Shown: positions 34,955 to 47,252, counted from the first letter of the stretch. The stretch is 64,000 bases of DNA from Arctopsyche grandis (GCF_051622035.1 NC_135359.1:22292001-22356000), one strand, 5' to 3'. Numbers and translations are program-made. The notes: generated by a model not told the origin, from the letters alone.

Positions 34955-35740
34955 TTTTATGGTAGCACTTTTCATTATAAGCAAAACGTTGAGAATGTTG
35001 CTATTTTATGCAACAGACTTAAGAGCAGAATTAATGACTAAGCCACTGAAGAAACTTTGGATTTGGATTTGTCTCCGATTCAGTTCTGTGCTGAATTGCA
35101 GATGCATCCATTTTTTATAGTAGTGGAGACTCCACTCCGGCTTTTTCATGTTTATTTATTTAAGTTAATTTGACAACGACTCAGTAGAGTTTTTAACGAC
35201 TCGATCTCACCGAGAGATAAGGTTGTGCGCGTTAATGAAATAATTTCCCCCGACCGCGTGCTTCTGACATGCTTTCGTGGTTTTTACATAATTACTTGAT
35301 GGCTCTATCGGAGCGATGGGGTATCTGATGCACCCCATGAGTTATGACCGTACTCTGGGAAGTACATATACATCATATCGATACGTTTCGATGTGGGTGC
35401 AAGAATAGTGGACCAGTAATTAAAACTCAAACTCGATTATCCGCTCACCGTTTTTATGCGGCACTTAATCACCGACAGCGTGAGGACGTCCGTCCGTCCG
35501 TGCGCGTCTCAGTTTGCCTTTTATTACATGTACCACCTGCTTAGATCAACAATTAGGAAGACTGCAAACGGGCGTGTGAATCAAATCGATTGAATTCTTC
35601 GATCGTTTAGAAAATTTGTCATAGTCAATACAAATTTTCACGAAGAATGCAGTAATTTGAACAAAAGTTTTTTACGTAATAAATGTTCATTTATTGTGGA
35701 TTACACTCTTCCTGCTTGAAGGGACTATCCCAACTTGATA
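34955..35740. other. no gene recognised
   Basis: Contains short GC-richer patches (35210-35540) with no identified coding. Confidence 0.3.
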
Positions 35741-35746
35741 ATGCAG

Positions 35747-37020
35747 ACCAGTGAGCGGGGATGCGGTGCATCCGCTCTAAAATCGCCAGACAAATTGAAC
35801 GACAGATTAACGGACGGCTGCTTTAAATGCAATTCTCGTCTTCTCGAATGATAGATTGCACATCAGATGACGGGTAACCTTTCGATGTGCACAGATGCAA
35901 TTATTAAAATGGTAATTATTAAAATTGAGTTGGATCTTTCAGGCGAGTTTAATAAGGCAAGATTCGATAAGTTCCGAATTTTGCCTTATTAACCCTTTGA
36001 CTGCTACAACAACGATAAATCGTTGTTTTGAAATGGGCGAAGATTGCTACGACGATCGTTGTTGTCGACATTAATTGTCGTATTTCAATACTTTCTTTGA
36101 GCCACCAGCGCATCAGTGGCACGAAACATTTTTTTTATATACGTATTTATATTTATTTGTCAATCAAGCTTTATAAATATTTATCAATTTTTTAAATAAA
36201 AGCTCTTCAATTTCGGGTTCATCATCAAAGTAAATTTCGGGTTCGTTGTCAATGTGCTATAAGGAGTTATTACTTGGGAATTGATTATTGTCGATAAATT
36301 CAATTATGTAGGTCACGAGACGTCACGAATTCATGCAATCAATCAAATGCAACTGAAATGCATACAAAATGTTTATGATACATGTTGAAAAATTATTTGA
36401 TTATTAGAAACTTCGCATCCTTGTGTGTCTCGCTCACACGTACACAATTAAAACCAAGAAAGAAAGAGAGAAAGACCGCTACCTGTTTCGAATATATCGC
36501 ATGTTGTAAGGCTACATCGATGTCTAAAAATAGATTATTGAAAAAAATAAAGCGTCGGGAAAACAATCGTCAAAACTTATTTAGTGTATATATGTAGGTA
36601 TCTCTTTCGTACGCACGCATGTAAAAGCAAGACAGAAAGAGAGAGCACGAGTCCACGACTGCTTCTTAAAAATGTATATAAAGTATTATAAAAATTACGA
36701 GTGATCGGCGAAGTAAGTATGTAAAAAAAAATATTATATTTTTTTTTTTTCAAAATAATTACAAATGTTAGCATTTTTCGCTTGGACATTGAAAAACCTC
36801 GTAGCAGCCAAAGGGTTAAACTCGCCAGAAAGATCCAACTCAGTTTTAATAATTAACATTTTAATAATTGCATCTGTGCACATCGAAAGGTTACTCGTCC
36901 TCTGATGTGCAATCTATCATTCGAGAAAACGAGAATTACGTTTAAAGCTGCCGTTCTGTTAATCTGTCGTTCGTTTGTCTGGCGATTTTAGAGCGGATGC
37001 ACCAAACCCAGTGAGCGGAT
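35747..37020. mobile_element. long foldback element with ~190-bp arms
   Basis: The arms at about 35758-35950 and 36819-37005 are inverted copies, roughly 90% alike by eye. Shared blocks include GGTGCATCCGCTCTAAAATC, then CGAATGATAGATTGCACATC, then ACCTTTCGATGTGCACAG. A direct word CCAGTGAGCGG lies just outside both arms and may be a target duplication. The spacer is filled by a TTAA-flanked element (35993-36815). Without it the foldback would be about 430 bp. Confidence 0.75.
35993..36815. mobile_element. piggyBac-like element nested in the foldback
   Basis: It is flanked by TTAA (35989-35992 and 36816-36819). The inverted ends are CCCTTTGACTGCTAC and CCCTTTGGCTGCTAC (one mismatch in 15). 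The CCCTTTG start is shared with the TTAA-flanked MITE at 5591. No clear transposase was seen; a minus-strand acidic stretch (FDDEPEIEE near 36220) could be an N-terminal relic. Confidence 0.75.
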
Positions 37021-37021
37021 A

Positions 37022-37785
37022 TATTGACCGAGAATCAATGCTGCTGTTGATGACATATGTATAGTGAGTCAAATGTCGAATATTCAGCGTCTTAAAATAA
37101 ATTGATTATGAATGAAACTAAAGAGTTGAAATCATGAATACATATGTATATGTATGTATAATATTACATTACACAAGAAAATTCATGAATTTAAATATGC
37201 AAGTAGATAATCTGTTATATAGTTTGATGATAACTTGTGTAGTTGGGTTATAAATGTATGTATATATGTAAATATGTACATATGTACGTCTTAGGTTTGT
37301 CGATTAAAGAATAATGTGGATGGAAGAATTAGTTGAAGGTCACGAATGAGTAGAAAGACAGGTATTGATATAATTAATAAAACCCCACCTGGACTTTTTT
37401 ATTGATACAAATTAAAGTGTTTGTTATTAGATTACCGTAGACATGTTTTCATTAATTGTATTTTTTTTTAATTTAGCTAGCATACGTAATTTATCTTCAA
37501 ACAAATTCGTCGATATGTATCTATGTAATATAATAAGTTGGTGTTTATGTACATACATACTTCAATAAGATGAAGGGTTATATTTTTAATAAGAGGAAGT
37601 ATTACATACATATATAAGAAGATTTACTAAAGAGTTGGGAATGGTTTTACTATTTGTGACAGTTAATGAATTGGCTTTTGATACAATCGATTTTAGTCAA
37701 TGATAGGTCGAACGGGATTTTCTATAATATGTGTATCTATCTACAATTCCGGACACTTCGTCTTGATGACGACGAAAATATTACA
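37022..37785. other. no gene recognised
   Basis: AT-rich sequence with CATATGTATGTA-type microsatellite patches. Confidence 0.35.
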
Positions 37786-37789
37786 TTGT

Positions 37790-38330
37790 ATGTAATCATC
37801 ACCATTCGCCTCTCAGCGAATGCTTCCATTCGTCTCTGTTTCGGGCAACTCTCATCCATTCATCTTTGTTTTGGACAACTCTCATCCATCTCATCTCACG
37901 TTCTTTTTATATTTTCATCCAACCATCTTCCTTGCGGCCTTTCTTTCAACCTTTTACATTTTATCGGGTACCATTCGAGCACTTCATCGTCCGTTCTTCT
38001 AGCTACGTGACCTACCCATTGTCATTTCGATCTCTTTACCCTCACCATTACATCAACGATCTTTGTCACGCATTCCATTTTCTACATTTCCTCGTTATGC
38101 CAAGCATGCAGCAGTTCACAATATTTTTAGTGCACTGGATCTTATGCAGCATTCTGGCGGTCCATGTCCATTGGCTTTCAATGTCCACTCTGGCGTTCAA
38201 TGTACATATCTTCAGAAACTCACATTTTACTTTTCTCCAGTATCAACTGCACCGAGTTTCTGTACAAAATATTCGACACATAGGTCGCAGCATTCACTCG
38301 GATATTTAGCGATGCTGCTTGATTGACGGG
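37790..38330 (-). mobile_element. RTE-like LINE 3' end
   Basis: Same family blocks as 34530 (CTTCCATTCGTCTCTG, CCAACCATCTTCCTTGCGG). A local direct duplication around 37835-37890 repeats the CAACTCTCATCCATTCATC segment. No intact frame. Confidence 0.6.
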
Positions 38331-38344
38331 ATGTTTTAGAAGCA

Positions 38345-38480
38345 GTATATTTTTATTTTATTTCATAGAACATAAACACTCGCCTTTACAGATCGCTCCA
38401 AAGCGACCACTACAATTAAACAGATACAATGCAACCAATATACATAAGCATTTTATAAAATGAGAATTCATACAAACATC
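38345..38480 (-). mobile_element. LINE 3'UTR/tail fragment
   Basis: The TATTTTTATTTTATTTC left end and GATCGCTCCAAAGCGACCAC block resemble the fragment at 28595. Confidence 0.4.
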
Positions 38481-38584
38481 CACAGTGAGATCTAGTAGAA
38501 ATTTTTGCAGCATTTTAATTGGTGAACCTCAAGACGCCGAATTACTTGAGATTAGCAAGAGAGATGGAAAAGGAGATGCCAATT

Positions 38585-38665
38585 TTACTGGAACCATTTC
38601 AATGAAAATCATAAAAATTGGCAAATTCTGATAAGAAACGATCGGCCTGGGGTCACAAACCAAGT
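38585..38665 (-). mobile_element. SINE body fragment, minus strand
   Basis: GGAACCATTTCAATG, AATTGGCAAATTCTGATAAG and AACGATCGGCCTGGGGTCAC match the SINE body in reverse. No tRNA head. Confidence 0.55.
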
Positions 38666-38689
38666 CGAGTAGTTATGATGAAAAACTTA

Positions 38690-40145
38690 CTGCAAATGTT
38701 AGCACATCATTGGAATTCCGCTTCTTTGGGTTTGAGTATAAATCAAAAACTACGTGCATCAATTTTGGTATGCCACGTCGGATGCCACTACATAGTAACG
38801 TATTAATTTCGGAGTCAATGAAAAATTACAATTTGTGTATGCGATGTGAAAAAAAATTGTAAAGCACGTTCATTTGAACCAGTCTAAAATTAACATCTGT
38901 TATGAGCGGCGGCGCAACAGAAAAAAAGTAACGAAATAATTTAATTATTCACCCTTGTTGTTGATGGGACGATAAGAAATTAAATAAATGAACTGACTCA
39001 ATTTTTTCCATTTTATTTTATCTTCAAATTGAACTTTTGTACTCGACATTACGCCACCCCCATTATCCTCGAGTTAGAATGCGAACGTGCAAAGCCACGT
39101 TTTGTCATTCATTTTTTTGTGTTAAATAATTTTCTTTCATTATTAATTCGTATTGATCCAATCGACAACTAGTCGTATATCATACAGGTGAGTGAAATTC
39201 ACCTACTTTGCGTTAACATTATAAAAGATCGTCTTTGAAGTGAAATAGTGCGTTTACACACGCGGACACACTGATAATAATTACATCGATTGGGCAGTGT
39301 GTATGTATAGTCGTCGGATGAATTACGACCGGGTTAAAAATTAAAAAATTAAATTTATGCGCGCAATATCGAACGTGTAACGCTAATAAACTCGTAAATC
39401 TCGGCAAAGTGTCGTAAATAATGCGAGTGTATACATATATGTATATAATAAATGTTGTGTAGGTACGCAACGCCGAGCGTATAAAATCATAAATCATGGC
39501 CGAGTTAATTTTTGCGATAGGTCTCGTCGTTATCGGTCGTTTTATCGGCGTTAATTGCGATTTTTCGACGGTTCTCTTGTTCACTTGTCTGTGCACTTGT
39601 TGTATGTACGCGGTGCGGTGGTTATATGGTTGATGATGGCTTCCCGATTGACGATGACGGTAATGTAATGTCGGTTGATGGCAATTGCGACGTGCGATTA
39701 AGATATGTTACATTAAATGTTCGAGTAAAATATCATACAAATTTATTTCCGTCGTTATCTATCGCGGTTCGCTCGTCAAGAGCTCACCCCAACGATATTA
39801 TACTGATTCAGGGATGTCACATGTTGTGATGGGTATTTATTTTCGATTTTGGCGAAGATATTCTAATATTATATATATTATATTATTATATTAGGTATTA
39901 TTATTATATTAGGTATTATTATTATATTAGGTACATATTGTATTTCGACTTAACACATTTTTAATAATTCCGTTGATTTGTATTTGAGTGTTTGTCGCTC
40001 TCAATATTTGCCGAGAAATGGTTCTTTGGACGACCTAAAATGGTTAAAATAAATTAATTCTAGATGTGTGTGCAAAAAGTTCAAATGCTCATTTTAACTT
40101 TAAAAATATTGATTATATGATAATATAATTAGCATATTATGTTTA
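38690..40145. other. no gene recognised; short tandem repeat
   Basis: Mostly unassigned. At 39885-39945 a 21-bp unit (ATTAGGTATTATTATTAT type) is repeated about three times. Confidence 0.35.
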
Positions 40146-40149
40146 ATTT

Positions 40150-40390
40150 TGTAGTTTTATAACTTATGTTCAAAATACATCCCAGGTCTACATATTTTAT
40201 TAGCTTCTGATCCAGTGATCATTTTCTAAATTACATATTATTTTTCTTGTTAGAATTATTATATTTCAATTTGAATTATGCTGTACATACATACATATAT
40301 ACAGCATATTCATTTTTTTTTCGAATTTTCTCTATTATGCTGTATATACATATGTATGTACAGCATAATAGAGAAAAAACTTATTTACAC
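40150..40390 (+). repeat. R2-family repeat with a hairpin
   Basis: Blocks TATGTTCAAAATACATC and CTGATCCAGTGATCATTTTC match 27835 (inverted) and 43460. A near-perfect palindrome at about 40328-40375 has half-site TCTCTATTATGCTGTA. Confidence 0.5.
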
Positions 40391-40394
40391 TTCT

Positions 40395-41505
40395 TATAAA
40401 TCTTTTTATGTATTTCAAATTTCAAATATAATCTTCGTATATAAAATTTAATATAATTATTAATGTCAAAGAATTCTTTTGAAAAATATATGCGAAATTT
40501 CAGATCGATTGAAAATTTCAATTGAAAAAGAGACGAACGGTAGACACGTCATCAATAAAAGCTTTTAATAAAACAATTATTTCTTCAATAGTTATTTCAT
40601 ATAATTAACAAAATAATAAATCATCAAGTCGTAGTGAAATAATATTTTATGGACTAGTAGTCTGCAGTCAACGATTTACATACATATTTTACATTTATTT
40701 ATAATCAAACACCCCAAAGGGGATATACATGCATACGTGTATTAAAGCAACTAAAATGTGAAATGATTCAAGGATATTTCATCGCGGGGAAAACTCGCCG
40801 ATAGATTTCATTTCCCCGCGATAAAAAGCCACCGCGATGAAATGTCCGGGCACGCTGTAAAATGCTTTTAAAGAAACTTTTGATTGATTCCATCTTAATT
40901 TTGGCTCATTTTGAGCAAATGCTTAGCTTTAATTCAGTTTCATATTCAATTGTACCTTTAAGAAAATCCATATTTATAAAGCTTAAAACCGTACGAACAT
41001 AATAATTTTCAACTAGAAAAATATATATTATGTTTTCTATTATAGAATAATAGTCGGTGCTGCATAGGTATAGTTGTGACAGCCCTATCTAGTGCATAAT
41101 GCATACGGTAGTCACTTCATCATCATTACCGTTGGCAGCAAACATTAGTGACGGGGGTGTAAAACGGTGTTCAGTGTTGACCGGCGACCGTGAAAATTTA
41201 ATTGCCGCTCAATTAATATGCTAATCCGACTCTGGCCACCACCAACACCACCATCTAACGTGTGCCCGTGTATTGTGCTACTATTTGGGGGTGACAAACG
41301 TCAAACGTAAACGAGAAATTCATATCTTACTGACACGATCGCGCAATTTAAGGACACGGATCTATGTAAAAGTAATCTAACCTGTAAAACTGATGGAATT
41401 TTGATTGCGCTAGCTTTTTAAAGTGATAAATGATTGAAAAGCGCGTTCGATTCACCAGCTAAGTGTGAATTTGCTTGCATTGCGTTGGGTATTATGTATA
41501 ATTGG
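40395..41505. other. no gene recognised
   Basis: Includes an inverted pair near 40778-40850 (TTTCATCGCGG with CCGCGATGAAATG), possibly a small MITE. Otherwise unassigned. Confidence 0.35.
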
Positions 41506-41507
41506 CA

Positions 41508-41600
41508 GGGCTATGGAGTCGGTGTCGTGGATTCACCGTAGCTTTTTGGCTGGAGACGGAGTCACTATCGAGCAACTCCAGTTTTTTATGTAAAAATGTA
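41508..41600 (+). mobile_element. hAT terminus fragment
   Basis: GGCAGGGCTATGGAGTCGG followed by GGAGACGGAGTC resembles the left end of the hAT element at 9156. The right end was not found. Confidence 0.5.
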
Positions 41601-41955
41601 TATGAATATGGAATTACTAACTAAAAGTGAGTTATGTATATGCAGTTCTGATATGTATAGTGTTTCTGTTTTTGTCTTTTTTTCATGTTTACATTGTACA
41701 TAGGTCTTGAGGACAGACATGATATTTGACAAATCCATTACGTCAAATGCGTACATTTTATTAGTGTCATGTATTCATAAATTAATAATACAAAAATTAT
41801 CTTTCTCGTATATATGTATGTAGGTATGTATTATATGAATAAAGAGACGTATAAAATTAGGATGAAGTGCATTTGGGTCAATGAACGCCATTTTTAAATC
41901 AAAAATTACATTTTATCCGTAGAAAAAGATCTTCGATTGATGTGTTTTAGCAGTG
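41601..41955. other. no gene recognised
   Basis: AT-rich and unassigned. Confidence 0.3.
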
Positions 41956-41959
41956 ATGA

Positions 41960-42110
41960 CCAGTGGCCGGACCCACAACGCGCCGTTTATTGTTCAATTG
42001 TTGTAAATGCTTTGTTAAAGGTTCGCCGAACTTTTTTGTACTCTAGCTTTGTAAATAGAGCCAAACCGCCCCGATTCCTGGAAAAAGCACGGTCTCAATC
42101 CGCAGTCTAG
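41960..42110 (+). repeat. repeat shared with the interior of the 31378 hAT element
   Basis: The segment from GCCGTTTATTGTTCAATTG through GCTTTGTTAAAGGTTCGCCG matches about 31600-31690. It may mark a separate element nested in the hAT copy. Confidence 0.5.
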
Positions 42111-42124
42111 TGATCATGACAATA

Positions 42125-42490
42125 TTTTATTTATTTATTTTTATTTTATTCTAAACAGACCATTGTGGCATAACAGGAATTCCTAAAGCGCCACAATGGT
42201 CAAAAAATATAACACAAAAAAAAACAAAATAACAATTAAACATAAAAATAAATACATCCATACATAAACATAAAAAATAGCATTTAATAATAACAGATAA
42301 AGTAAAAATATCAAATAAAATATAGCATAAGGAATGCCTTGCACCTACAGCCAGTTTCAATAAATATGTAAGAAACAACTACAAATACAAAACATCCCTG
42401 TAAGGCCCAAATGGAAGAGAGTTAATCAAAATTTCACTCATAAATCACAATCAATCATGAAAACAATGATGAGCGCAGACTACCAGGTAA
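42125..42490 (-). mobile_element. jockey-like LINE 3' end
   Basis: The TTATTTATTTTTATTTTATT left end (tail in reverse), GACCATTGTGGC, GCGCCACAATGGTC and ATGATGAGCGCAGACTACC match 28013-28430. Non-coding 3'UTR only. Confidence 0.5.
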
Positions 42491-42496
42491 ATGATG

Positions 42497-42780
42497 ATGA
42501 CTAAGGGACGGCGGTCAGGTTGCTCGACGGCTAAAAAAATCGTTCACTACTGTCAATTTATATTGTAAACCATTTTCTTGCTCTCCTGCTTTCTCTAACA
42601 ATGGGGAAGTCTATTGTCATTTTATGGCAGAAACATGACCACCGCTCCTTAGTGAAGACTAGGGACCGGCTGACAAGATATTCGACGGCTAAAATAATGG
42701 TTCACTATTGTCAAACTTTTTTTTGCTCTCCTGCTTTCTCGAAAAATGGAGAAGTCTATTGTCATTTTATGGTGGCAGCT
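42497..42780. repeat. two-copy tandem repeat, ~155-bp period
   Basis: The two copies (from about 42500 and 42655) share CGACGGCTAAAA, TTGCTCTCCTGCTTTCTC and GAAGTCTATTGTCATTTTAT, diverging by small indels. A related motif with GAGAGCAAAAAAAGGTT occurs at 31800 and 49440 in the other orientation. Confidence 0.6.
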
Positions 42781-42799
42781 CGACTGCCGATCTCCAATG

Positions 42800-43330
42800 A
42801 TGACGTATGTTTAATGCACCCAAAGAAGTATGGAACGCTGTCTGTTCGGTATAACGAGGAGAGATAGGAAACGAAATACGTGGGTGAGAAGTATGACAAG
42901 GGTAGTGGATATACATAGTGGACAGAGTGAAGAGATTGAAAATACAATGGACGATTGGTGGACAAAAGAAATGCTGGAATGATACCCGAGAGAATGTAAA
43001 AAAAGGTGCAAGGAAGGCCACAGAGGAGCACTAGTTAATCCATAAAATTGTTAGGGGAGGGCATTAAAATTGAAAAAATAATACATAAAAAATATCTTGG
43101 TAAAATCCCTGGGCCATACATTTTAAAGACTTATTTTTGAAAGTTAAAATAAAATGAGGATTGTTAAACACATCTTGGATCCACCTATGCAGAGTATATG
43201 AGTGGATAAATTAATAATATTGTGTGGGATGAGATGAATGAGAGTTGCCCAAAACAGACGAATGAAAGTGTGGAAGAGGACTACCAGCGAAGAATGGTGA
43301 ATGGCATACAATTGTATGTTTATTCCCTTT
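42800..43330 (+). mobile_element. RTE-like LINE 3' region
   Basis: GAAGTATGGAACGCTGTCTG, GAGGAGAGATAGGAAACG and GTGGGTGAGAAG match 4981-5110. The 3' blocks (GATGAGAGTTGCCCAAAACAG-like) resume at 43220 after an unrelated stretch at about 43040-43215. Confidence 0.6.
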
Positions 43331-43334
43331 AACA

Positions 43335-43452
43335 CATCAGTGGATACTTTATTTTATTATTATAATAAATACATACAAATGAATAAATAATAATAATATC
43401 AATAACAAATTAATGACCAATGTGACCTGACAGGTTGCCCCAATGCGATAAA
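43335..43452 (-). mobile_element. LINE 3'UTR/tail fragment
   Basis: ATGACCAATGTGACCTGACA followed by GGTTGCCCCAA is shared with the left end of the LINE at 48770. It is cut off by the R2 repeat at 43453. Confidence 0.5.
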
Positions 43453-43867
43453 CTCCTAATATTTGATTTTGATTTTTAAATGCTTTTTATTATTACGAAA
43501 TTATGTTCACAATACATCTTATATCTATTTTAATAGCTACTGATCTACTGATAATTTTCTATTTTACAATTTAATTTAATTTGTTTAGTAATCATAGTAT
43601 TATATTATTCTAATGTTAATCTACAGCATAATAGAAAAAAGAGCTCAAAAACCTATTTACAATCCTTAAACTCCTAATATGCAAAGAAAGTTCAATATTT
43701 TGTGTCAAATGCATATTAGGAGTTTAAGGATTGTAAATAGGTTTTTGAGCTCCTTTTCCTATGATGCTGTAGATTAACATTAGAATAATATAATAATATG
43801 ATTACTAACCAAATTAAATAAAATTGTAAAATAGAAAATGTTGACACAAAATATTGAACTTTCTTTG
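43453..43867. repeat. R2 repeat with an A-B-A'-B' inverted structure
   Basis: Arm A (43553-43684) is inverted as A' (43710-43839). The loop B (about 43683-43709, CAAAGAAAGTTCAATATTTT) is itself present in inverted form as B' at 43841-43867. The copies are very close to identical by eye. The outer part matches R2 copies at 27835 and 40150. Confidence 0.75.
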
Positions 43868-43869
43868 TG

Positions 43870-44755
43870 TTAATTATTTTGATGGAATATATGTATGTAA
43901 TTTATGATATTACATACCTACGATCAAACTATTATATGATATGTTGTAAGATAGTTTGACTCGTGTTGTAGTACCATTATGTATTATAGTTGCAGTTGTT
44001 ATGCTATTATCTCTTAGACAGAATTGATTCCTACGAATCCAATCGCAGTGCTAACAAACAGCATCAGTAGCAAATCCTCGGTCATTCTTCACAATTACCG
44101 ACTTCGCAGCTGTCGCTTTGTTTACATCCTCCAATCAAACAATTGAAGCAGAGTCGTTGGACACTCCGGTCGACTTCTTGTCCGAAGGTACTTGCTCGTG
44201 TCAGGGGTCGCAAACCGCGAAGCGAACCGGAACGACATTCATAGAAAAAAAAGCAAACGAATTAAGTAATTTATGGAGATGAACGTAAACGGGAAGATAA
44301 AGCAATTACTCGTGTCAATACAGTGAATTCCTTATCAGATTTGAATAATTGTTTCATAAGAGTTTCGCCCCTATGTTTCGGCCGTAATAATATTTACGAG
44401 GACAATAAGCCAGTTTAAATTTTCAATGTGAAACAATAGATAGTGTTTCATCATAATATTTTTAACAAGTAATGGCTTAGTCATGTCGTTGTAAAGGATT
44501 CGGGTACGGAGAGAAGTCATTGTTAATAAATACATATGTGGTCATTGAATTATATCACGCCATCGCTAGAAATGTCATGCCCACACGTCAAATTTTCACA
44601 TCAAAATATTTAGAGCCAATCTTCGAAATGGGGCTTACTTATCGTATGATACAACTGTGTCAATTCGAGTTGGCCAAAGTGCGTAATCAAATACATAGAT
44701 GTACCTACATACATATGTATCTACATATATAGGTAGTATTGAAAATTGTTATACA
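43870..44755. other. no gene recognised
   Basis: Unassigned. A patch at 44090-44260 is less AT-rich but shows no coding signal. Confidence 0.3.
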
Positions 44756-44756
44756 A

Positions 44757-45615
44757 TGTACTCTCGATTATCCGGGTGCGGATTATCCGGTTTGCGGATA
44801 ATCCGTGCTTGAAAAATATTAATTAATTGTTTTTAAATTAATTAAATTTTGTTCTTATATGATAATGAGACGCACCGATTGATTGCGACCGTAAACATGC
44901 GTGTTATTTGAAACAATTAATGATGTCACACAGAAATGTTTTTCGTTTCCTTTTTAAATGTATTTTACTATTGCGTCAATTCTTTCAGTCGCTTTTGATC
45001 ATCGAAGAAGTAACAAGTGCGTGTATTCACAACAGATGTTTTCGAACATACGTATGTTTAATTATTATCAATTATAATACTTGGTGTGTGAAATTATTCT
45101 CTTTGCTATTAGCTCGAAAATATTTCAGATTTACATACCTGTTCGAAATATAGTTAAACAAAAAAATAAATTGGAGGCGTTCACGAGAGATTGTGATAGT
45201 TCTGCAGGTCCTTCGAAACGAAAAAGTATGAAAATGTCAAGATACGAAGATTTTGTTGCAACTATACTCATATAGTTAAATCAAAAATGAGTAGAAGGAA
45301 TACCAATTAGTGGTCAAATGTGTAAGGAAACAGCCAAGTTTTTCCATGAAGTAGTAGATTAGTAGAAAACTTCAATGCTTCGTCTGGCTGGTTGACTAAA
45401 TTTTTTTTAATATTTTGGCAACAGTAGTACTAAATATATGTATGTAGGTACTAATGGCCACACATCTGCTTAACTATAAGCGTTTTTCTTAATAAATAAC
45501 GAGTATTAAAATTATGAAACAAAAATTTGTGTTGTTAATATGATATTATACTCGAAACCAAGTCAAAACTTGATGATTCGGATTATCCGTGTTTTTCAAT
45601 TATCCGTGCCCTCCC
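44757..45615 (+). mobile_element. Tigger/pogo-like element remnant
   Basis: The left end reads TACTCTCGATTATCCGGG followed by GGATTATCCGG. The right end holds CGGATTATCCGTG and CAATTATCCGTGCCC. Bases 45145-45355 encode, with one stop, a transposase N-terminal region: KNKLEAF, SKRKSMKMSRYEDF, then EGIPISGQMCKETAKFFHE, the CENP-B/HTH block of Tigger transposases. The DDE domain is absent. Confidence 0.7.
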
Positions 45616-45619
45616 TCCC

Positions 45620-46085
45620 CAGCATTAGTCGAATTGTATATCCAGAGGCTTCGCTGCGTTTCTGCATGATGGATACCGGTGAGATATTATCCCCATATTT
45701 GGATGTGCATGAGACACGCGGAACGTGTTTTTTTTTAGATAGTTTTGCACATGTAAAAAACGCCAGCAAGCAAAATCTATGCTATGGGCCGGGCCGCACC
45801 GCTCAACTCGCGAACAACTTGGTTGAGGGCGAACAGACCAATGCATGCAGGTAGATGGGACATGCCACACTCGTCAATTTGTTTGTCGCACACATTTCCA
45901 TACATTTTTTCGTGTCGCGCAACAAGTTGGCCGACCAAGTTGCACGGTGTGGCCCGGCCCTATGGCTCCTAGGCTTAAATCCTTGTATTGATATAGGTTT
46001 GACAGTGATCGATAATGGTGATTTCTATATTTGAAGAAATGTAGGAGAAACTTGTCAAAAATAATCTTTTTCACCAGGGGCAGTC
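45620..46085 (-). repeat. R1-family repeat copy, minus strand
   Basis: In reverse complement it shares TTTTTTGCATGTG-type and CTCCTACATTTCTTCAAATA blocks with 49500-50240 and 51640-52230. It is interrupted by a 175-bp MITE. Confidence 0.5.
45786..45960. mobile_element. GC-rich Tourist/Harbinger-like MITE
   Basis: Ends GGGCCGGGCCGCACCG and, inverted, GGGCCGGGCCACACCG (one mismatch in 16). A 3-bp word TAT lies on both sides (45783-45785 and 45961-45963). A CAACTTGGT word is also repeated in inverted order inside. The size and G-rich ends suit PIF/Harbinger MITEs, although TAT is not the usual TAA/TTA target. Confidence 0.7.
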
Positions 46086-46089
46086 AAGA

Positions 46090-47245
46090 ACGTGCGCGTG
46101 CCTTTCGATTCAGTGTGTTTTCGTGTTTCGAGGACATCAATGCTTGTTTGAGCGAACCGGAAGGAAGTTTTTGGTGCAATATTGGGTGTTAAAGGCCGGA
46201 CCAGAGCGTATTAACGTGTCTTGATGACCAGAGATGGAATTGAATGGCAGCCCTGATGATACATTGGACAGCTGCTGCGGACGCGTGTCCACTTGTCGCT
46301 TTATTGATACATTACCGGCCGTTTGACCACGCGTTTAAGCCCACTAGTCTTAAACCAGTGGCACATGAACCGATGCAAAATTGTTTTTCGAATTTTTACA
46401 TATATATATATAAATATCTTAGCTTTGTTTAAATCTAACTAATCAAAAGAGGGTTAGTAACTTAACTGTAAAATCTGCGCATATTTTTAAGCGCTCATAT
46501 TTCGTTCCACCAACTTGAAATTTCTCGAGACTCATTTGCCCAACTTTTTCGGTGTATTTCGTCATCGAGTTTGTATACAAAATACATATTTGAAAATGTT
46601 TTACTTTACATATACTTATTTTATACTGAAATACTTATTTTATAAGATAAACATCGAGTATTATTAAATATAGTTTTGAAACATTTTAAAGGTGTGTTAA
46701 TGGCTTAAACATCTATGAATTATCAGAGTATGTCTCGTATATTAAATATATTACATTCATACATACAAAAATGTATTTTGTATGCATTATAACTTTGTAT
46801 TTTGTATACAAACTCCTGTTCAGGCGGACCAAAAATTGAGAAAACAAGTCTCGAGAAATTGCAAGTCGGTAGAACGGAGCGCATCGCTCATAAACAAGAG
46901 CAAACCGACAAAAATCATTATCATATTCGAATTCAATGGGTCAAACTTAGTAATGATTGATTTAATCTCCGCTTTGTTAATTTTTTTTTTGTTTCTCAGT
47001 AGTACTAATGTGTTTTAAACATTATTTTTACGTCTACTACATATGTATGTATGTATTTATTTAGTTTAAAATTAGTTTTAAAAAAAATCATATTTTGTTC
47101 GATTTTGAAAAAAATCTATATTATTTTTTTATGTAATATAATGTCATACAAATAATGAGACTGATTATAATATTAAATAGAAAAGCGAAAAATTACGGCT
47201 GTAAAACAAATTACATGAAAAATGTCAAAACTAAATTTAATGTCA
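46090..47245. other. no gene recognised
   Basis: AT-rich after about 46380; the first 300 bp are GC-richer but unassigned. Confidence 0.35.
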
Positions 47246-47252
47246 AATGTTA

